Origin: Sporisorium sorghi
Lineage: Eukaryota > Basidiomycota > Ustilaginomycetes > Ustilaginales > Ustilaginaceae
Direction of reading: 5' to 3'
DNA length: 64,000 nt
Assembly (NCBI GenBank): GCA_023212695.1
Contig: JALCCG010000016.1
Coordinates: forward strand, 98,095-162,094
The notes under the pieces were generated by a model. It had not been told where the DNA came from. It ran no database searches and was given only the letters and a program-made list of their open reading frames with translations. Every line of letters begins with the position of its first letter. Positions within the stretch are counted from its first letter, which is position 1. Shown here piece by piece: positions 7,681 to 16,262 of this stretch. The translations under genes were made by a program, and so were the position numbers.

Positions 7681-8628
7681 TTGGATTGTTCTTCTAGAAA
7701 GAGAAAATTGTGTGCTCTTAAAAAGATAGAGAAAAAAGTACTGCACGCCAAGAAAAAAAGATGTCCTGATAACGGCAATAGTGGTAAAGGTGGACACAAG
7801 CCGATTCGTCGCCACTGTGTCAGAGGTCCCCGCGGACCGGTTGGACCGCAGGGACCTCTTGGACCAGTCGGACCTATGGGGCCGGTTGGAGCTCTTGGAC
7901 CCGTTGGACCGGTCGGGCCAGCTGGGCCAATTGGGCCTGCTGGACCTGCTGGATCGTCAACAGGCATTCCGGGTCCAACAGGACCTGCAGGACCCGTTGG
8001 ACCTGTTGGACCTGTCGGTGCTGCTGGAGCTGCTGGAGCGATCGGACCCGTTGGTCCTGCTGGAGCCGTCGGCCCTACTGGGCCAACAGGGGCTACTGGG
8101 TTGCCAGGTGGAGGAGCGATCATTCCTTTCGCATCCGGCATACCTCTTGCGCTTACAACCATTGTTGGAGGTTTGGTCGGAACGGTTGGTCTCGTAGGCT
8201 TCGGTATTTCGGGTCCAACCGTTACGCTCGCTGGCGGAACGATCGACCTTACGGGTGCGGGAGGTACTGCGCTTGACTTTGCTTTCAATACGCCTCGCGC
8301 AGGCACCATCACGGCAATTTCCGCAACCTTCAGCAACACCTTGGCACTCGACCTGCTTGGAACTACTGTTACGGTCACAGCCCAGCTGTACAGCGCTCCG
8401 GCTACAAGCAATATCTTCACGCCAATCCCCGGTGCCCTTGTCACATTGGCTCCCCCATATACCGGCGCAGTCACATTGGGTACGGTCAGCAACGGCTTCT
8501 TGGATGGCCTGGCTATTCCGGTTGCAGCAAATACCCGCTTGTTGATGGTATTCTCCACAACAGCAACAGGTCTGACTCTGATCACTGCAACTGCCGGTTA
8601 CGGCAGTGCTGGCGTCAGTATTATATAA
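7681..8628 (+). CDS. BclB-like collagen-repeat exosporium protein
   Basis: Spore-surface glycoprotein candidate of 315 aa. The N-terminus is rich in Lys, Arg and Cys; residues about 45-140 are Gly-X-Y collagen repeats, mostly GPVGP, GPAGP and GATG; the C-terminal 170 residues match the BclB C-terminal beta-sandwich type (IIPFASG at its start, [27 protein letters not shown]). The TTG start at 7681 is chosen because AGGAGG ends eight bases before it; a GTG at 7672 would lie inside that ribosome site. It is monocistronic, flanked by a terminator. Trimerisation through the C-terminal domain and filament formation are known for this family; location on the spore is inferred. Confidence 0.88.
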   Translation: MDCSSRKRKLCALKKIEKKVLHAKKKRCPDNGNSGKGGHKPIRRHCVRGPRGPVGPQGPLGPVGPMGPVGALGPVGPVGPAGPIGPAGPAGSSTGIPGPTGPAGPVGPVGPVGAAGAAGAIGPVGPAGAVGPTGPTGATGLPGGGAIIPFASGIPLALTTIVGGLVGTVGLVGFGISGPTVTLAGGTIDLTGAGGTALDFAFNTPRAGTITAISATFSNTLALDLLGTTVTVTAQLYSAPATSNIFTPIPGALVTLAPPYTGAVTLGTVSNGFLDGLAIPVAANTRLLMVFSTTATGLTLITATAGYGSAGVSII

Positions 8629-8660
8629 TTTGCCCTATCCCGTATCTGTCATATATAACA

Positions 8661-8690
8661 AAGAAGCCCCGAGCATGCTCGGGGCTTCTT
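8661..8690. terminator. Bidirectional terminator
   Basis: Perfect 30-base palindrome AAGAAGCCCCGAGCA/TGCTCGGGGCTTCTT between the convergent BclB-like gene and the SDR gene; it can end transcription from both sides. Confidence 0.9.
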
Positions 8691-8698
8691 CATATGGT

Positions 8699-9442
8699 TT
8701 AAACCGCTGTATATCCGCCATCCACCAGCAAGGTGGTGCCAGTAATAAAGGATGCGTCTTCGCTGGCAAGAAACAGCACGGCTTTAGCTACTTCTTCAGG
8801 CTGCCCCAAGCGCCCCATCGGATGCAGGCCGACCAAGTGCTGCGTGATCGCTTCAGTTCTTCCCTGAATAAGCGGAGTATCGATATAACCCGGGCACACT
8901 GCATTGACCCGGATTCCTCTGGAGGCATAATCAGCGCCCATCGACTGCGTCAGCAGCTTAACGCCGCCTTTAGCCGAAGCATATGCGGTTACTCCTGCTT
9001 TTCCGACATGGCTATGGATCGATCCGCAGTTTACAATAGCCCCGCCCGATCCCTGGGATAACAGCTGCTGGATTACATATTTATCACAGAGAAACACGCC
9101 TGTAAGATTAATATCAATCGTTCTCTGCCAATTCTCCATCGTTAACTGATCTGCGGGAGCGTCATGCGCAATGCCTGCATTCGCAAACAAGATATCCACA
9201 CGCCCATACTGCTTGACCGTCTGTTCAACCATGTTGGCAACATCCTGCTCCTTGGTTACATCGGTTTTGACAAACAGGGTGTTAAACCCCGCTGCACTTA
9301 ATTCGTCTGAAACAGCTTGTCCCCGGTCAGAGAAATCCGCAATAACAACGCTGGCTCCCTCTTTAACAAAAAGCCTTACCGTTGCCTCGCCAATCCCGCT
9401 GGCGCCTCCTGTTACGATAACAACCTTCGATTGAAATCTCAT
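8699..9442 (-). CDS. SDR family oxidoreductase
   Basis: Classical short-chain dehydrogenase/reductase, 247 aa, with the NAD(P)-binding motif TGGASGIG (11-18), NAG (88-90), and catalytic N112, S141, Y154 and K158 (YASAK). D36 after the second beta strand suggests NAD(H) preference. The ATG has AGGAG upstream. It is the third gene after a VOC dioxygenase and a flavin reductase, 52 bases downstream of the latter and ended by the 8661-8690 terminator. The substrate is not readable; context suggests an aromatic or quinone-derived alcohol or ketone. Confidence 0.88.
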   Translation of the reverse strand: MRFQSKVVIVTGGASGIGEATVRLFVKEGASVVIADFSDRGQAVSDELSAAGFNTLFVKTDVTKEQDVANMVEQTVKQYGRVDILFANAGIAHDAPADQLTMENWQRTIDINLTGVFLCDKYVIQQLLSQGSGGAIVNCGSIHSHVGKAGVTAYASAKGGVKLLTQSMGADYASRGIRVNAVCPGYIDTPLIQGRTEAITQHLVGLHPMGRLGQPEEVAKAVLFLASEDASFITGTTLLVDGGYTAV

Positions 9443-9494
9443 CCGTTAACCACTCCTCCTATATCGTTGAATTATTTATCGTATCTCGCCTGCG

Positions 9495-10106
9495 TTATAA
9501 TGGCCGCTCAATGGTGAACATATCTCCCAGAGCAGCATAGATGTTCCCCGCCATACGGCTCACAGGCTTCAGCTTGGCAGCGTCAATCCGGCCCTTCTCG
9601 TAGAGTTCCTCCGATACGTGAAACCTTACCACGCGGACGATCAGCAGATCAGCAGCTGGCCTCTGTTCTGCGTCATTCAAGGCAACCGCCTGTTCCAGTA
9701 CACATTCCATGCGAATCTTGCTTTCCTGAATGCCGGGAACGGCAACAGCCTCACTGGCCACCGGCGTCAGATTCGTTCGTTCAATCTCGCTTTCATGCGG
9801 TAGAAGATTCGCAGCCGTTTCATTCACGGCTGCCACGTTATCTTCGTCCACGATATGGATGACAAGCTCACCCTTAAGCATGGCATTCCTCGCCGTATCC
9901 TTTGCGATGCCATTCTTTCGCTGAACCGAAACGGACAGCATGGGAGGATTGCTGGACACAATCGAGAAATAGCTGAACGGCGCCGCGTTCAGCACGCCAT
10001 CCGCTGATAATGTTGTAACAAAAGCGATCGGTCGGGGGACAACACTGCCAATCAAAAGCTTGTAATTGTCCCGTTCGTCTTGGACTTTTGGATCAATGGA
10101 TATCAT
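9495..10106 (-). CDS. Flavin reductase-like (FMN-binding) domain protein
   Basis: Flavoprotein of the flavin_reduct family, about 203 aa, with the typical N-terminal block (LLIGSVVPRPIAFVTTLSADGVLNAAPFSYF) that binds FMN. The ATG at 10106 is used because GAGAGGGG stands upstream and the start overlaps the end of the dioxygenase gene; a longer open frame to 10160 lacks a ribosome site. In this operon it may supply reduced flavin or itself reduce quinones. The exact substrate is unknown. Confidence 0.85.
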   Translation of the reverse strand: MISIDPKVQDERDNYKLLIGSVVPRPIAFVTTLSADGVLNAAPFSYFSIVSSNPPMLSVSVQRKNGIAKDTARNAMLKGELVIHIVDEDNVAAVNETAANLLPHESEIERTNLTPVASEAVAVPGIQESKIRMECVLEQAVALNDAEQRPAADLLIVRVVRFHVSEELYEKGRIDAAKLKPVSRMAGNIYAALGDMFTIERPL

Positions 10107-10107
10107 T

Positions 10108-11055
10108 TCACTTGCCCCTCTCCAGTGTACGAATTTGGATCGGCTCCAGTCCTTCCTCAATTCGGAGGCGTTCCGGCTCCAACCACGCAGGAAGTTTCAA
10201 TCGTTCACCCAATGAACGGAGATCCTCATCCATCGTAAATCCAGGCACATCCGTGGCAATCTCAAACAATATGCCCCCTCGTTCCCTAAAATATAACGAT
10301 TTAAAATAATTGCGGTTCATCATATCGGTGGATGCGTACCCGTACTTCTTCACCCATTCCTTCCATTCACCGAGTTCCATATCGTCTTTTGCCCGCCAAG
10401 CAATATGATGAGCAGTTCCGGCACCTCCAGCGCCCCAAGAGATATCCCGCATCGGAAGATCAATCATATTCCCGCAGGGTCCCGCGGACGCATACCGGGC
10501 ATAGTTCACATCCTCCCCAATGAATGTAAGTCCCAGTACCTGCTCAAGCGCCTCCTTCGTTTCCTTCCACTTGCTGCTGAACAGCACCGCACCGCCGAAT
10601 CCTTTAATTGCTGTCTCCGAAGTAATGTCATCCACGCTCCACCCGCTCATCGATCCGCTGTCCCGCTCAACCAGTTCCAGGCGAAGCCCATCACGATCAG
10701 AGAATTGAAGATAAGGCTCATTAAACCTGAACGCTTTCATAACCGAGACGCCAAAACTCCGCAACCGCTGCTCCCAGTAGGAAAGAGCGCCTATAGGCAC
10801 TGCAAATGTGATATAACCGACCTGCCCCCCTCCATGCATGCCTCTTCGCGAAGCAGAAGACGGAAAGAACGTAATAATCGTTCCTGGCTGCCCTGCCTCA
10901 TCCCCGAAATACAAATGATAAACCTCTGGCGCATCATAATTGACCGTCCTCTTCACCATTCTTAACCCAAGCACGCCAGTATAAAAATCAACGTTCCTCT
11001 GCGGATCCTGTGCATAAGCCGTAATATGATGAATGCCTGCCGTTTGTAACGTCAT
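10108..11055 (-). CDS. VOC family ring-cleaving dioxygenase
   Basis: Two-domain vicinal-oxygen-chelate protein, 315 aa, of the MhqO/PcpA-like group. The first VOC module starts at residue 6 (GIHHITAYAQDPQRNVDFY), the second near 155. Putative metal ligands are H9-H10 in GIHHIT, H217-H218 in AHHIAW and the glutamate in GILFEIATD. MhqO-type enzymes act on hydroquinones or catechols and are induced by quinone stress. It leads an operon with a flavin reductase and an SDR; a 16-bp palindrome about 75 bases upstream may be its operator. Confidence 0.87.
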   Translation of the reverse strand: MTLQTAGIHHITAYAQDPQRNVDFYTGVLGLRMVKRTVNYDAPEVYHLYFGDEAGQPGTIITFFPSSASRRGMHGGGQVGYITFAVPIGALSYWEQRLRSFGVSVMKAFRFNEPYLQFSDRDGLRLELVERDSGSMSGWSVDDITSETAIKGFGGAVLFSSKWKETKEALEQVLGLTFIGEDVNYARYASAGPCGNMIDLPMRDISWGAGGAGTAHHIAWRAKDDMELGEWKEWVKKYGYASTDMMNRNYFKSLYFRERGGILFEIATDVPGFTMDEDLRSLGERLKLPAWLEPERLRIEEGLEPIQIRTLERGK

Positions 11056-11128
11056 GTTTCTTCTCCCCCTTATCGAACGTTATTTGGTAGATGATCATAG
11101 TTATTTGAATACAATCTCAATTTATAAT

Positions 11129-11144
11129 ATCTTTAATTAAAGAT
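11129..11144. promoter_or_regulatory. 16-bp palindrome, putative operator of the dioxygenase operon
   Basis: Perfect palindrome ATCTTTAATTAAAGAT, 74-89 bases upstream of the dioxygenase start. Quinone-responsive MarR repressors such as MhqR use inverted repeats of this size; which regulator binds here is not shown. Confidence 0.5.
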
Positions 11145-11204
11145 TATATATTTTCCTATTTGTTGTCAAGCAAGATATTCTGTTCCAAGCCCCTTTCCCT
11201 TCAT

Positions 11205-11242
11205 AAAAAAGCCGTCAAGAACGAATACCCGTTCTTAACGGC
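11205..11242 (-). terminator. Terminator of the AI-2E transporter gene
   Basis: Stem GCCGT-CAAGAACG/CGTTCTT-AACGGC with a six-base run of T on the minus strand after it, about 30 bases beyond the stop codon. Confidence 0.85.
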
Positions 11243-11273
11243 TTCACTTTTTACATTCAGCTCATTTCTGAGC

Positions 11274-12353
11274 TCAAGCTTTTTCCCATTTTTCCTTAAA
11301 GAACAGCTGATACACTCTGGTAACCACAATTTTAATGATCATATACACGGGCACCACGATCAGAATTCCGATAATCCCGCCAAGATCCTGTCCCACCAGA
11401 ACGAGGATGATGATTGTAATCGGGTGAATGGCCAGCTGTTTACCAAAGATATACGGTCCAATCAGGTTATCCTGAACTTGCTGAGCGGCCAGAATGACAA
11501 CGAGGGACCAGATCGCCGTTCCCGGGGATTGGATGAACCCGATGATAACGATCGGGATGGAGGACAGAATGGCCCCGATAAACGGAATAAAGTTTGCAAA
11601 GAACGCTACCACTGTAAGCAGCAAGGCATACGGCAGCCCAATAATGAGGAAGCCGAAGTACATCAAGACGCCCAAAGCCAAATTGACGAGCACCCGTCCC
11701 ACGATAAACCCTTTGAGTGCGCTATTGATTTCATCCAGTACCGAAGCACCCACTTCCTTGAAGCGGTTCGGCATAAAGCTGACAATCATCTTCCCAAACT
11801 TCCCGCCTTCCTTCAGCATGTAGTAGAGCATGATCGGGAACGTAAACAATACAATGGCAAAGTTCGATACAATCGAGAACAGATTCATAATGTAATTCGT
11901 GAGGAACGTAAAGCCTTGATTCAAATAGTCGGTTAATTGGGTAAGTGGATTAGAATCCTCCGGAAATATCTCCTTGAACAAACCGTTATTTTCCCATTCC
12001 TGCAGCTGTTCCCCTAATGCAGCAAACAACGCAGGCGCATTGTCCACAAGCGCAATGATTTGATCACGCAGGGACGGCCACACTCCGATAATGAATCCCG
12101 TGAATATACCGGCAAATACGACATAAATGAGCAGAATCGCCAGCGAGCGATTGAGCTTTCGCTTTTCCAGAAGATCAACCAGCGGCCTGAGCAGGTAATA
12201 GAAAAATCCCGATAGCATCAAAGGCACGAGGATAATGGAGAAGAACGAAAGAATCGGTCTGAATATAAAATTCACCAGCGATCCCAAGTAAATAATGATC
12301 AGAACCAGGATCACGGCAAGACACAATTTGAAAAACTTATTCATTTTCAGCAA
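11274..12353 (-). CDS. AI-2E family transporter (YtvI/TqsA-like permease)
   Basis: Integral membrane protein of 359 aa, eight or so hydrophobic segments, with the AI-2E transporter (UPF0118) C-terminal signature region (LQQVQDNLIGPYIFGK-like, here AAQQVQDNLIGPYIFGKQ) and LGGIIGILIVVPVY. Family members export AI-2 or act as Na+(Li+)/H+ antiporters; the substrate here is not known. Start is a TTG with AAGGGG nine bases upstream; an ATG three codons later is possible. It is monocistronic and divergent from cardiolipin synthase. Confidence 0.88.
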   Translation of the reverse strand: MLKMNKFFKLCLAVILVLIIIYLGSLVNFIFRPILSFFSIILVPLMLSGFFYYLLRPLVDLLEKRKLNRSLAILLIYVVFAGIFTGFIIGVWPSLRDQIIALVDNAPALFAALGEQLQEWENNGLFKEIFPEDSNPLTQLTDYLNQGFTFLTNYIMNLFSIVSNFAIVLFTFPIMLYYMLKEGGKFGKMIVSFMPNRFKEVGASVLDEINSALKGFIVGRVLVNLALGVLMYFGFLIIGLPYALLLTVVAFFANFIPFIGAILSSIPIVIIGFIQSPGTAIWSLVVILAAQQVQDNLIGPYIFGKQLAIHPITIIILVLVGQDLGGIIGILIVVPVYMIIKIVVTRVYQLFFKEKWEKA

Positions 12354-12579
12354 AACAGCATGCCCCTTCTCCTACTTTTTTCAATCATCGTATCATGACA
12401 ACGAGTTGTGATACAAATAGCAACCGTGACAGCTTGTATGAAATGAAGACGCTGCCGCATCCACCGTTTAAAAACATCGGTTGCACACCATACTGCGGAT
12501 ATATACTTCTCCTAACGGCTCACGTATAATATGAAGCATTGCAAGGGCAAGGCTATAGTTTAGGAGGATAATTAAAAAC

Positions 12580-14028
12580 ATGCATGTTACTTCCATTATT
12601 CTTGGTCTGATCATCATTCTGAATATTGTGTTCTCCATGTTCGTGGTCTTTAGGGAACGGCGGGATGCCGGCTCGACTTGGGCATGGCTGTTGGTGCTGT
12701 CCTTTATACCCATTCTCGGGTTTATTCTGTACCTGCTGTTCGCTCAAAACTTAAGAAGAATCCGACTCTTTCATTGGGATGACCTGCAGAAAACCGGTAT
12801 TGAGAAGGTGTTACTGTCCCAGATGGAAGGAATGAGTTCCGGGGAATACCCGTTTCGCAACCAGGCCGCCAAGGATAACAGCGATTTGATTCATATGCAC
12901 ATCAACGAAAATCAGGCTATTCTTACGGACGACAACGACGTCGAGATTTTCACGGATGGACGCAAGAAGTTTGAACGACTGTTTCAGGATATTGAGGAAG
13001 CCAAAGTCTACATACACATTCAATACTATATTATCCGTCGTGATGAGCTTGGCAAGAAGTTGATGACCCTGTTAACCAAAAAGGTAAAAGAAGGCGTGAA
13101 AGTCCGGGTTCTATACGATGAGCTCGGCTCACGTCAATTAACCAAGGGATTCTTCAAGGCATTTCGCGAAGCTGGTGGTGAAGCCGAGGCCTTCTTCCCT
13201 TCCAAGCTGCGCTTCATTAATCTGCGCTTAAATTACCGAAATCACCGGAAGCTGGCGATCATTGATGGCAATATCGGCTATGTCGGAGGTTTTAATGTCG
13301 GGGATGAGTATTTGGGCCTGAACTCCAAATTCGGGTATTGGCGTGATACCCATCTGCGCATCTTAGGCGAAGCCGTCTACGCGATGCAGGTTCGTTTCAT
13401 TCTGGACTGGAACCAGGCTTCTCACCATAATGACATCTCCTATGAATCCAATCTGTTTCCCAAAATCAATTCACCGGGTAATGTCGGCATTCAGATTGTC
13501 ACCAGCGGTCCCGATTCAAGATACGAGCACATCAAGAACGGTTATATCAAAATGATCTCGTCCGCCAAACAATCAATTTATATCCAGACGCCCTATTTTA
13601 TCCCGGATGCAAGCCTGCTTGATGCGCTTCGCATTGCGGCGCTGTCCGGTGTAGAGGTTCACCTGATGATCCCGGATAAACCGGATCATCCCTTTGTGTA
13701 CTGGGCAACCTTGTCCTACATCGGGGAGATGCTGAGAACGGGTGCTAACGTATATCTATACAATAACGGGTTCATTCATGCCAAAACCATCATCATTGAT
13801 GAGAAAATCTCATCCGTTGGCACGGCGAACATTGATGTTCGCAGCTTCAAGCTCAATTTCGAAGTGAATGCCTTCCTGTACGATGAGCAGCTGTCGAAAC
13901 GATTGACTCGAATATTCCACCATGATCTTCGTGTATCCAGCCAGCTCACCATGAAGCAGTATCTTGAACGCTCGAGATGGGTCAAGTTCAAGGAGTCGAT
14001 CTCCCGTCTGCTGTCACCTATTCTGTAG
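12580..14028 (+). CDS. cls: Cardiolipin synthase
   Basis: Membrane phospholipase D superfamily enzyme, 482 aa, that joins two phosphatidylglycerols into cardiolipin and glycerol. Two N-terminal membrane segments (1-25 and 32-55) precede two HKD motifs: H222-K224-D229 in HRKLAIIDG and H400-K402-D407 in HAKTIIIDE. Length and layout match bacterial ClsA/ClsB of Bacillota. AGGAGG lies well placed before the ATG, and a TATAAT at 12525-12530 may be its -10 box although no good -35 box matches. More cardiolipin is a common response to salt, which fits the ectoine genes nearby, but no shared control is visible. Confidence 0.94.
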   Translation: MHVTSIILGLIIILNIVFSMFVVFRERRDAGSTWAWLLVLSFIPILGFILYLLFAQNLRRIRLFHWDDLQKTGIEKVLLSQMEGMSSGEYPFRNQAAKDNSDLIHMHINENQAILTDDNDVEIFTDGRKKFERLFQDIEEAKVYIHIQYYIIRRDELGKKLMTLLTKKVKEGVKVRVLYDELGSRQLTKGFFKAFREAGGEAEAFFPSKLRFINLRLNYRNHRKLAIIDGNIGYVGGFNVGDEYLGLNSKFGYWRDTHLRILGEAVYAMQVRFILDWNQASHHNDISYESNLFPKINSPGNVGIQIVTSGPDSRYEHIKNGYIKMISSAKQSIYIQTPYFIPDASLLDALRIAALSGVEVHLMIPDKPDHPFVYWATLSYIGEMLRTGANVYLYNNGFIHAKTIIIDEKISSVGTANIDVRSFKLNFEVNAFLYDEQLSKRLTRIFHHDLRVSSQLTMKQYLERSRWVKFKESISRLLSPIL

Positions 14029-14054
14029 GACGAACCCGTACACTGCTTTAAATA

Positions 14055-14207
14055 GATTCGGATGCACATGAAGACTTTGACCGACTGGCAGAGGGCGGCA
14101 AGGTCATTGACCCGCTGAAGATTCAGTTCTGGGGAGCGCTGTTCGGTGTGCTGGAGGACAAGTTCGGCGTATTATGGCAAGTTACAACAGAAGCTCAAAT
14201 CAATTAA
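14055..14207 (+). pseudogene. C-terminal fragment of a PhnB-like VOC protein
   Basis: An open stretch of 50 codons without a start codon, bounded upstream by TAA at 14049. It reads DSDAHEDFDRLAEGGKV, then QFWGALFGVLEDKFGVLW, ending at TAA 14205-14207. The WGALFGVLxDKFGVxW block is the characteristic C-terminal end of PhnB-like VOC proteins. The N-terminal two thirds are gone, apparently replaced by the cls 3' end, so this is a gene relic left by a deletion. Confidence 0.8.
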
Positions 14208-14209
14208 AC

Positions 14210-14247
14210 GAAGAAGGCCCTTCAAGTTACCTTGGAGGGCCTTCTTC
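14210..14247. terminator. Terminator between the VOC relic and the azoreductase gene
   Basis: Long hairpin GAAGAAGGCCCTTCAAG / CTTGGAGGGCCTTCTTC with a 4-base loop (one G-T pair). It lies between convergent transcription units and probably first served the now broken VOC gene. Confidence 0.75.
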
Positions 14248-14333
14248 TCATATTAGCTCCGTGGTTAGAGAGCCGCGGCTGGTATAACGTTTTTATTGAA
14301 AACTCAATAATGGATGTGTTATTCCAACACCGG

Positions 14334-14990
14334 TTAACCTGCCTCCGACGGTTTTTCTCCACTCCACCGCTCGGCAATCTCGGCAGCCGCCAAACGGCTT
14401 GTATCCAGAATATCGTTTTTATCCAGAACAGCGTGCCCCTGCGCACGGATGATCTGATAATCGGTAATGCCCAGAAATTCGAACATGGATTTCAAATACT
14501 TATGCGAATATTCAACCTCACTATACCAATCGTTCTCGGTATATACCCCATCACTGCCCTGAATCACCACAACGCTTCGGCCATCCGTAAGGAGTCCCTC
14601 GGAACCGCTTTCGGTGTATCTGAACGTTTCCTGCGGTATGATGATGTTGTCCAAATAATCCTTCAGCCTGGAAGGGACGTTAAAATTATGCAGCGGCATA
14701 GCGATCACATATTTCGTAGCCCTCTTGAACTGCTGCAAGATTTCTGCCATCCGGCCCATCACCTTCTCCTCATCTTCTGTTAGAAGCTCCCCGGTTTCAA
14801 GCTTTCCCCACCCGTTCAACAAATTCACATCAATGGCAGGCACATGCTCTCGATATAAATCAATCTGTTCGAGCACGCTCTCAGGACTATGTGCGCGATA
14901 CTGACTTATGAAATGATCCAACACCTGCAAGCTTAGAGAATCTGCACTTACAACTCTAGGATGGGCATTAATGACAAGTACTCTTTCCAT
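14334..14990 (-). CDS. azoR: FMN-dependent NADH:quinone oxidoreductase / azoreductase
   Basis: Flavodoxin-fold AzoR family protein, about 218 aa, that reduces quinones and azo compounds by two electrons using NADH. Visible are the N-terminal beta strand and phosphate loop (VLVINAHPR ... SADSLSLQV), the PLHNFNVPSRLKDYLD block that binds FMN, and GSDGVYTEND. Start ATG at 14990 or 14999; AAGGAG is three bases before the outer one and twelve before the inner one, so neither is ideal. A 16-base operator upstream is shared with the next marR gene, implying control by that repressor. Confidence 0.9.
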   Translation of the reverse strand: MERVLVINAHPRVVSADSLSLQVLDHFISQYRAHSPESVLEQIDLYREHVPAIDVNLLNGWGKLETGELLTEDEEKVMGRMAEILQQFKRATKYVIAMPLHNFNVPSRLKDYLDNIIIPQETFRYTESGSEGLLTDGRSVVVIQGSDGVYTENDWYSEVEYSHKYLKSMFEFLGITDYQIIRAQGHAVLDKNDILDTSRLAAAEIAERWSGEKPSEAG

Positions 14991-15114
14991 ATGAACCATT
15001 CACTCCTTTAATATGTTGTTTGTTCCAGATAACCGATAACCCGTAATGACGAAGTGAATCCACCTCCTTGTTAGAATCAAGATTCAGTTGTGAAGCTCAT
15101 TATTTTATATATAT

Positions 15115-15130
15115 TTGTTTGTACATACAA
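15115..15130. promoter_or_regulatory. MarR operator upstream of the azoreductase gene
   Basis: TTGTTTGTACATACAA, a near-perfect inverted repeat. The same 16-mer with one change occurs at 15628-15643 before the marR gene, so it is very probably the site of that regulator. Confidence 0.7.
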
Positions 15131-15161
15131 TTATTATTCGTGAAAATAAAGACCTCAGTCC

Positions 15162-15581
15162 TTATTCTAATTGATCGCTAACCTCATAGAGCCGCAGTGA
15201 TAATTCGTCGCCTTCAGCGTTGCCTAAGATGGCACCATACCGGCTGCGCAGATGGTTCCAGCATTCGTGAATAACCTCTTCGAGCGCCTTCCCTTTATCC
15301 GTTGTGTAGATCAGCGACATCCTTCCCTCTACCCGATTATACACAAGGCCTTTGACGGCCAGCTTCTCAATCAGTCGGGTAACCGTAGAAGGCTGAAGAT
15401 GGAGAATTTCGCCTAATTCCTTCTGCGAGATCCCTTCCTTCTCATATACAGCCATAAGTAAATAAGCATACGTTGGTGATAATCCGCTTGCGGCAAACTC
15501 GTCTTCTGCCATCTTCGTAATCACCCGGCTAAGACGATTGGCTGTAAAGTACAGGCATTCTTTGATATACGTATTCAGCAT
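15162..15581 (-). CDS. MarR family transcriptional regulator (quinone/thiol-stress type)
   Basis: Winged-helix MarR repressor, about 139 aa. The DNA-reading part runs from ISQKELGEILHLQPSTVTRLIEKL to the wing (YNRVEGRMSLIYTTDKG). A long upstream open frame to 15692 is not used: AGAGGT stands before ATG codons at 15584 and 15581. C9 (ECLYF) in the N-terminal helix is a possible redox-sensing residue as in other thiol-sensing MarR proteins, though this is inference. It is followed by azoR, and matching operators lie before both genes, suggesting autorepression plus control of the azoreductase. Confidence 0.88.
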   Translation of the reverse strand: MLNTYIKECLYFTANRLSRVITKMAEDEFAASGLSPTYAYLLMAVYEKEGISQKELGEILHLQPSTVTRLIEKLAVKGLVYNRVEGRMSLIYTTDKGKALEEVIHECWNHLRSRYGAILGNAEGDELSLRLYEVSDQLE

Positions 15582-15627
15582 CATGGCTACCTCTTTCGCT
15601 AAGTTCATCACGATGATCAACCATTTA

Positions 15628-15643
15628 TTGTTTGCACATACAA
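15628..15643. promoter_or_regulatory. MarR operator upstream of the marR gene
   Basis: TTGTTTGCACATACAA, one base different from the site at 15115-15130; about 45-60 bases before the marR start, where an autorepressor would act. Confidence 0.7.
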
Positions 15644-15765
15644 ATATAATGGATTTCCAAATAAAAGTAAAGCGGCAGTTTCCCCATAACACTTGGAGTC
15701 TTCCGCCGCTTCATTTTATGGTTTCTATGCTTCATTACGGTTTGTGCTTTTAATGTGAATCACTT

Positions 15766-16176
15766 TTATTCTACGTGACCCGGATCCATGTACATGACTT
15801 CCCACAGATGACCATCTGGATCCTGGAAGCTCCATCCATACATAAATCCATGATCCACCGGGTCATTGGAAGGCGATCCCCCTGCAGCGAGTGCATGATT
15901 CACGATTTCGTCTACCTGCTCACGACTGTCTGCCGACAATGCCAGAATAACTTCCGTTGTATTGGCCGCATTGGACAAATCTTTCTTCGTGAAAGTTTTG
16001 AAATAATCCTCGGTGAGCAGCATCGCAAAAATATTGTCGCCGATTACCAGGCAGGCTGCGTTCTTATCCGTAAATTGCGCGTTAAATTCAAAACCGATTT
16101 TCGAGAAGAATTCCTTCGTTTTCTCCAGGTCCTTTACAGGCAGGTTCACAAAAATATTATCGCATTTCAACGCCAT
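15766..16176 (-). CDS. VOC family protein (glyoxalase/bleomycin resistance type)
   Basis: Single-module VOC protein, 136 aa, with the family opening (NIFVNLPVKDLEKTKEFFSKIGF) and closing (GWSFQDPDGHLWEVMYM) blocks. Such PhnB/YaeR-like proteins usually dimerise; the activity cannot be read from sequence. The ATG is preceded by GAGGTGATCC. It stands alone between two MarR genes, and the product of the broken VOC gene at 14055 belongs to a related branch. Confidence 0.85.
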   Translation of the reverse strand: MALKCDNIFVNLPVKDLEKTKEFFSKIGFEFNAQFTDKNAACLVIGDNIFAMLLTEDYFKTFTKKDLSNAANTTEVILALSADSREQVDEIVNHALAAGGSPSNDPVDHGFMYGWSFQDPDGHLWEVMYMDPGHVE

Positions 16177-16262
16177 CTCGGGATCACCTCATTTTATTTG
16201 ATAGACTCATCTTAACACGGGCAGCAGTACAACATTTCTCTTCACTTGCTATGTTCAAACCA

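Noticed and set aside
7608..8585. 325-codon Pro-rich frame antisense to the BclB-like gene
   Set aside because: It is the mirror of the GC-rich collagen repeats; the plus frame has a ribosome site and a recognisable C-terminal domain.
15671..15710. AGCGGC/GCCGCT arms as terminator between marR and the VOC gene
   Set aside because: The loop is about 28 bases and there is no T-tract, so the evidence is too weak.
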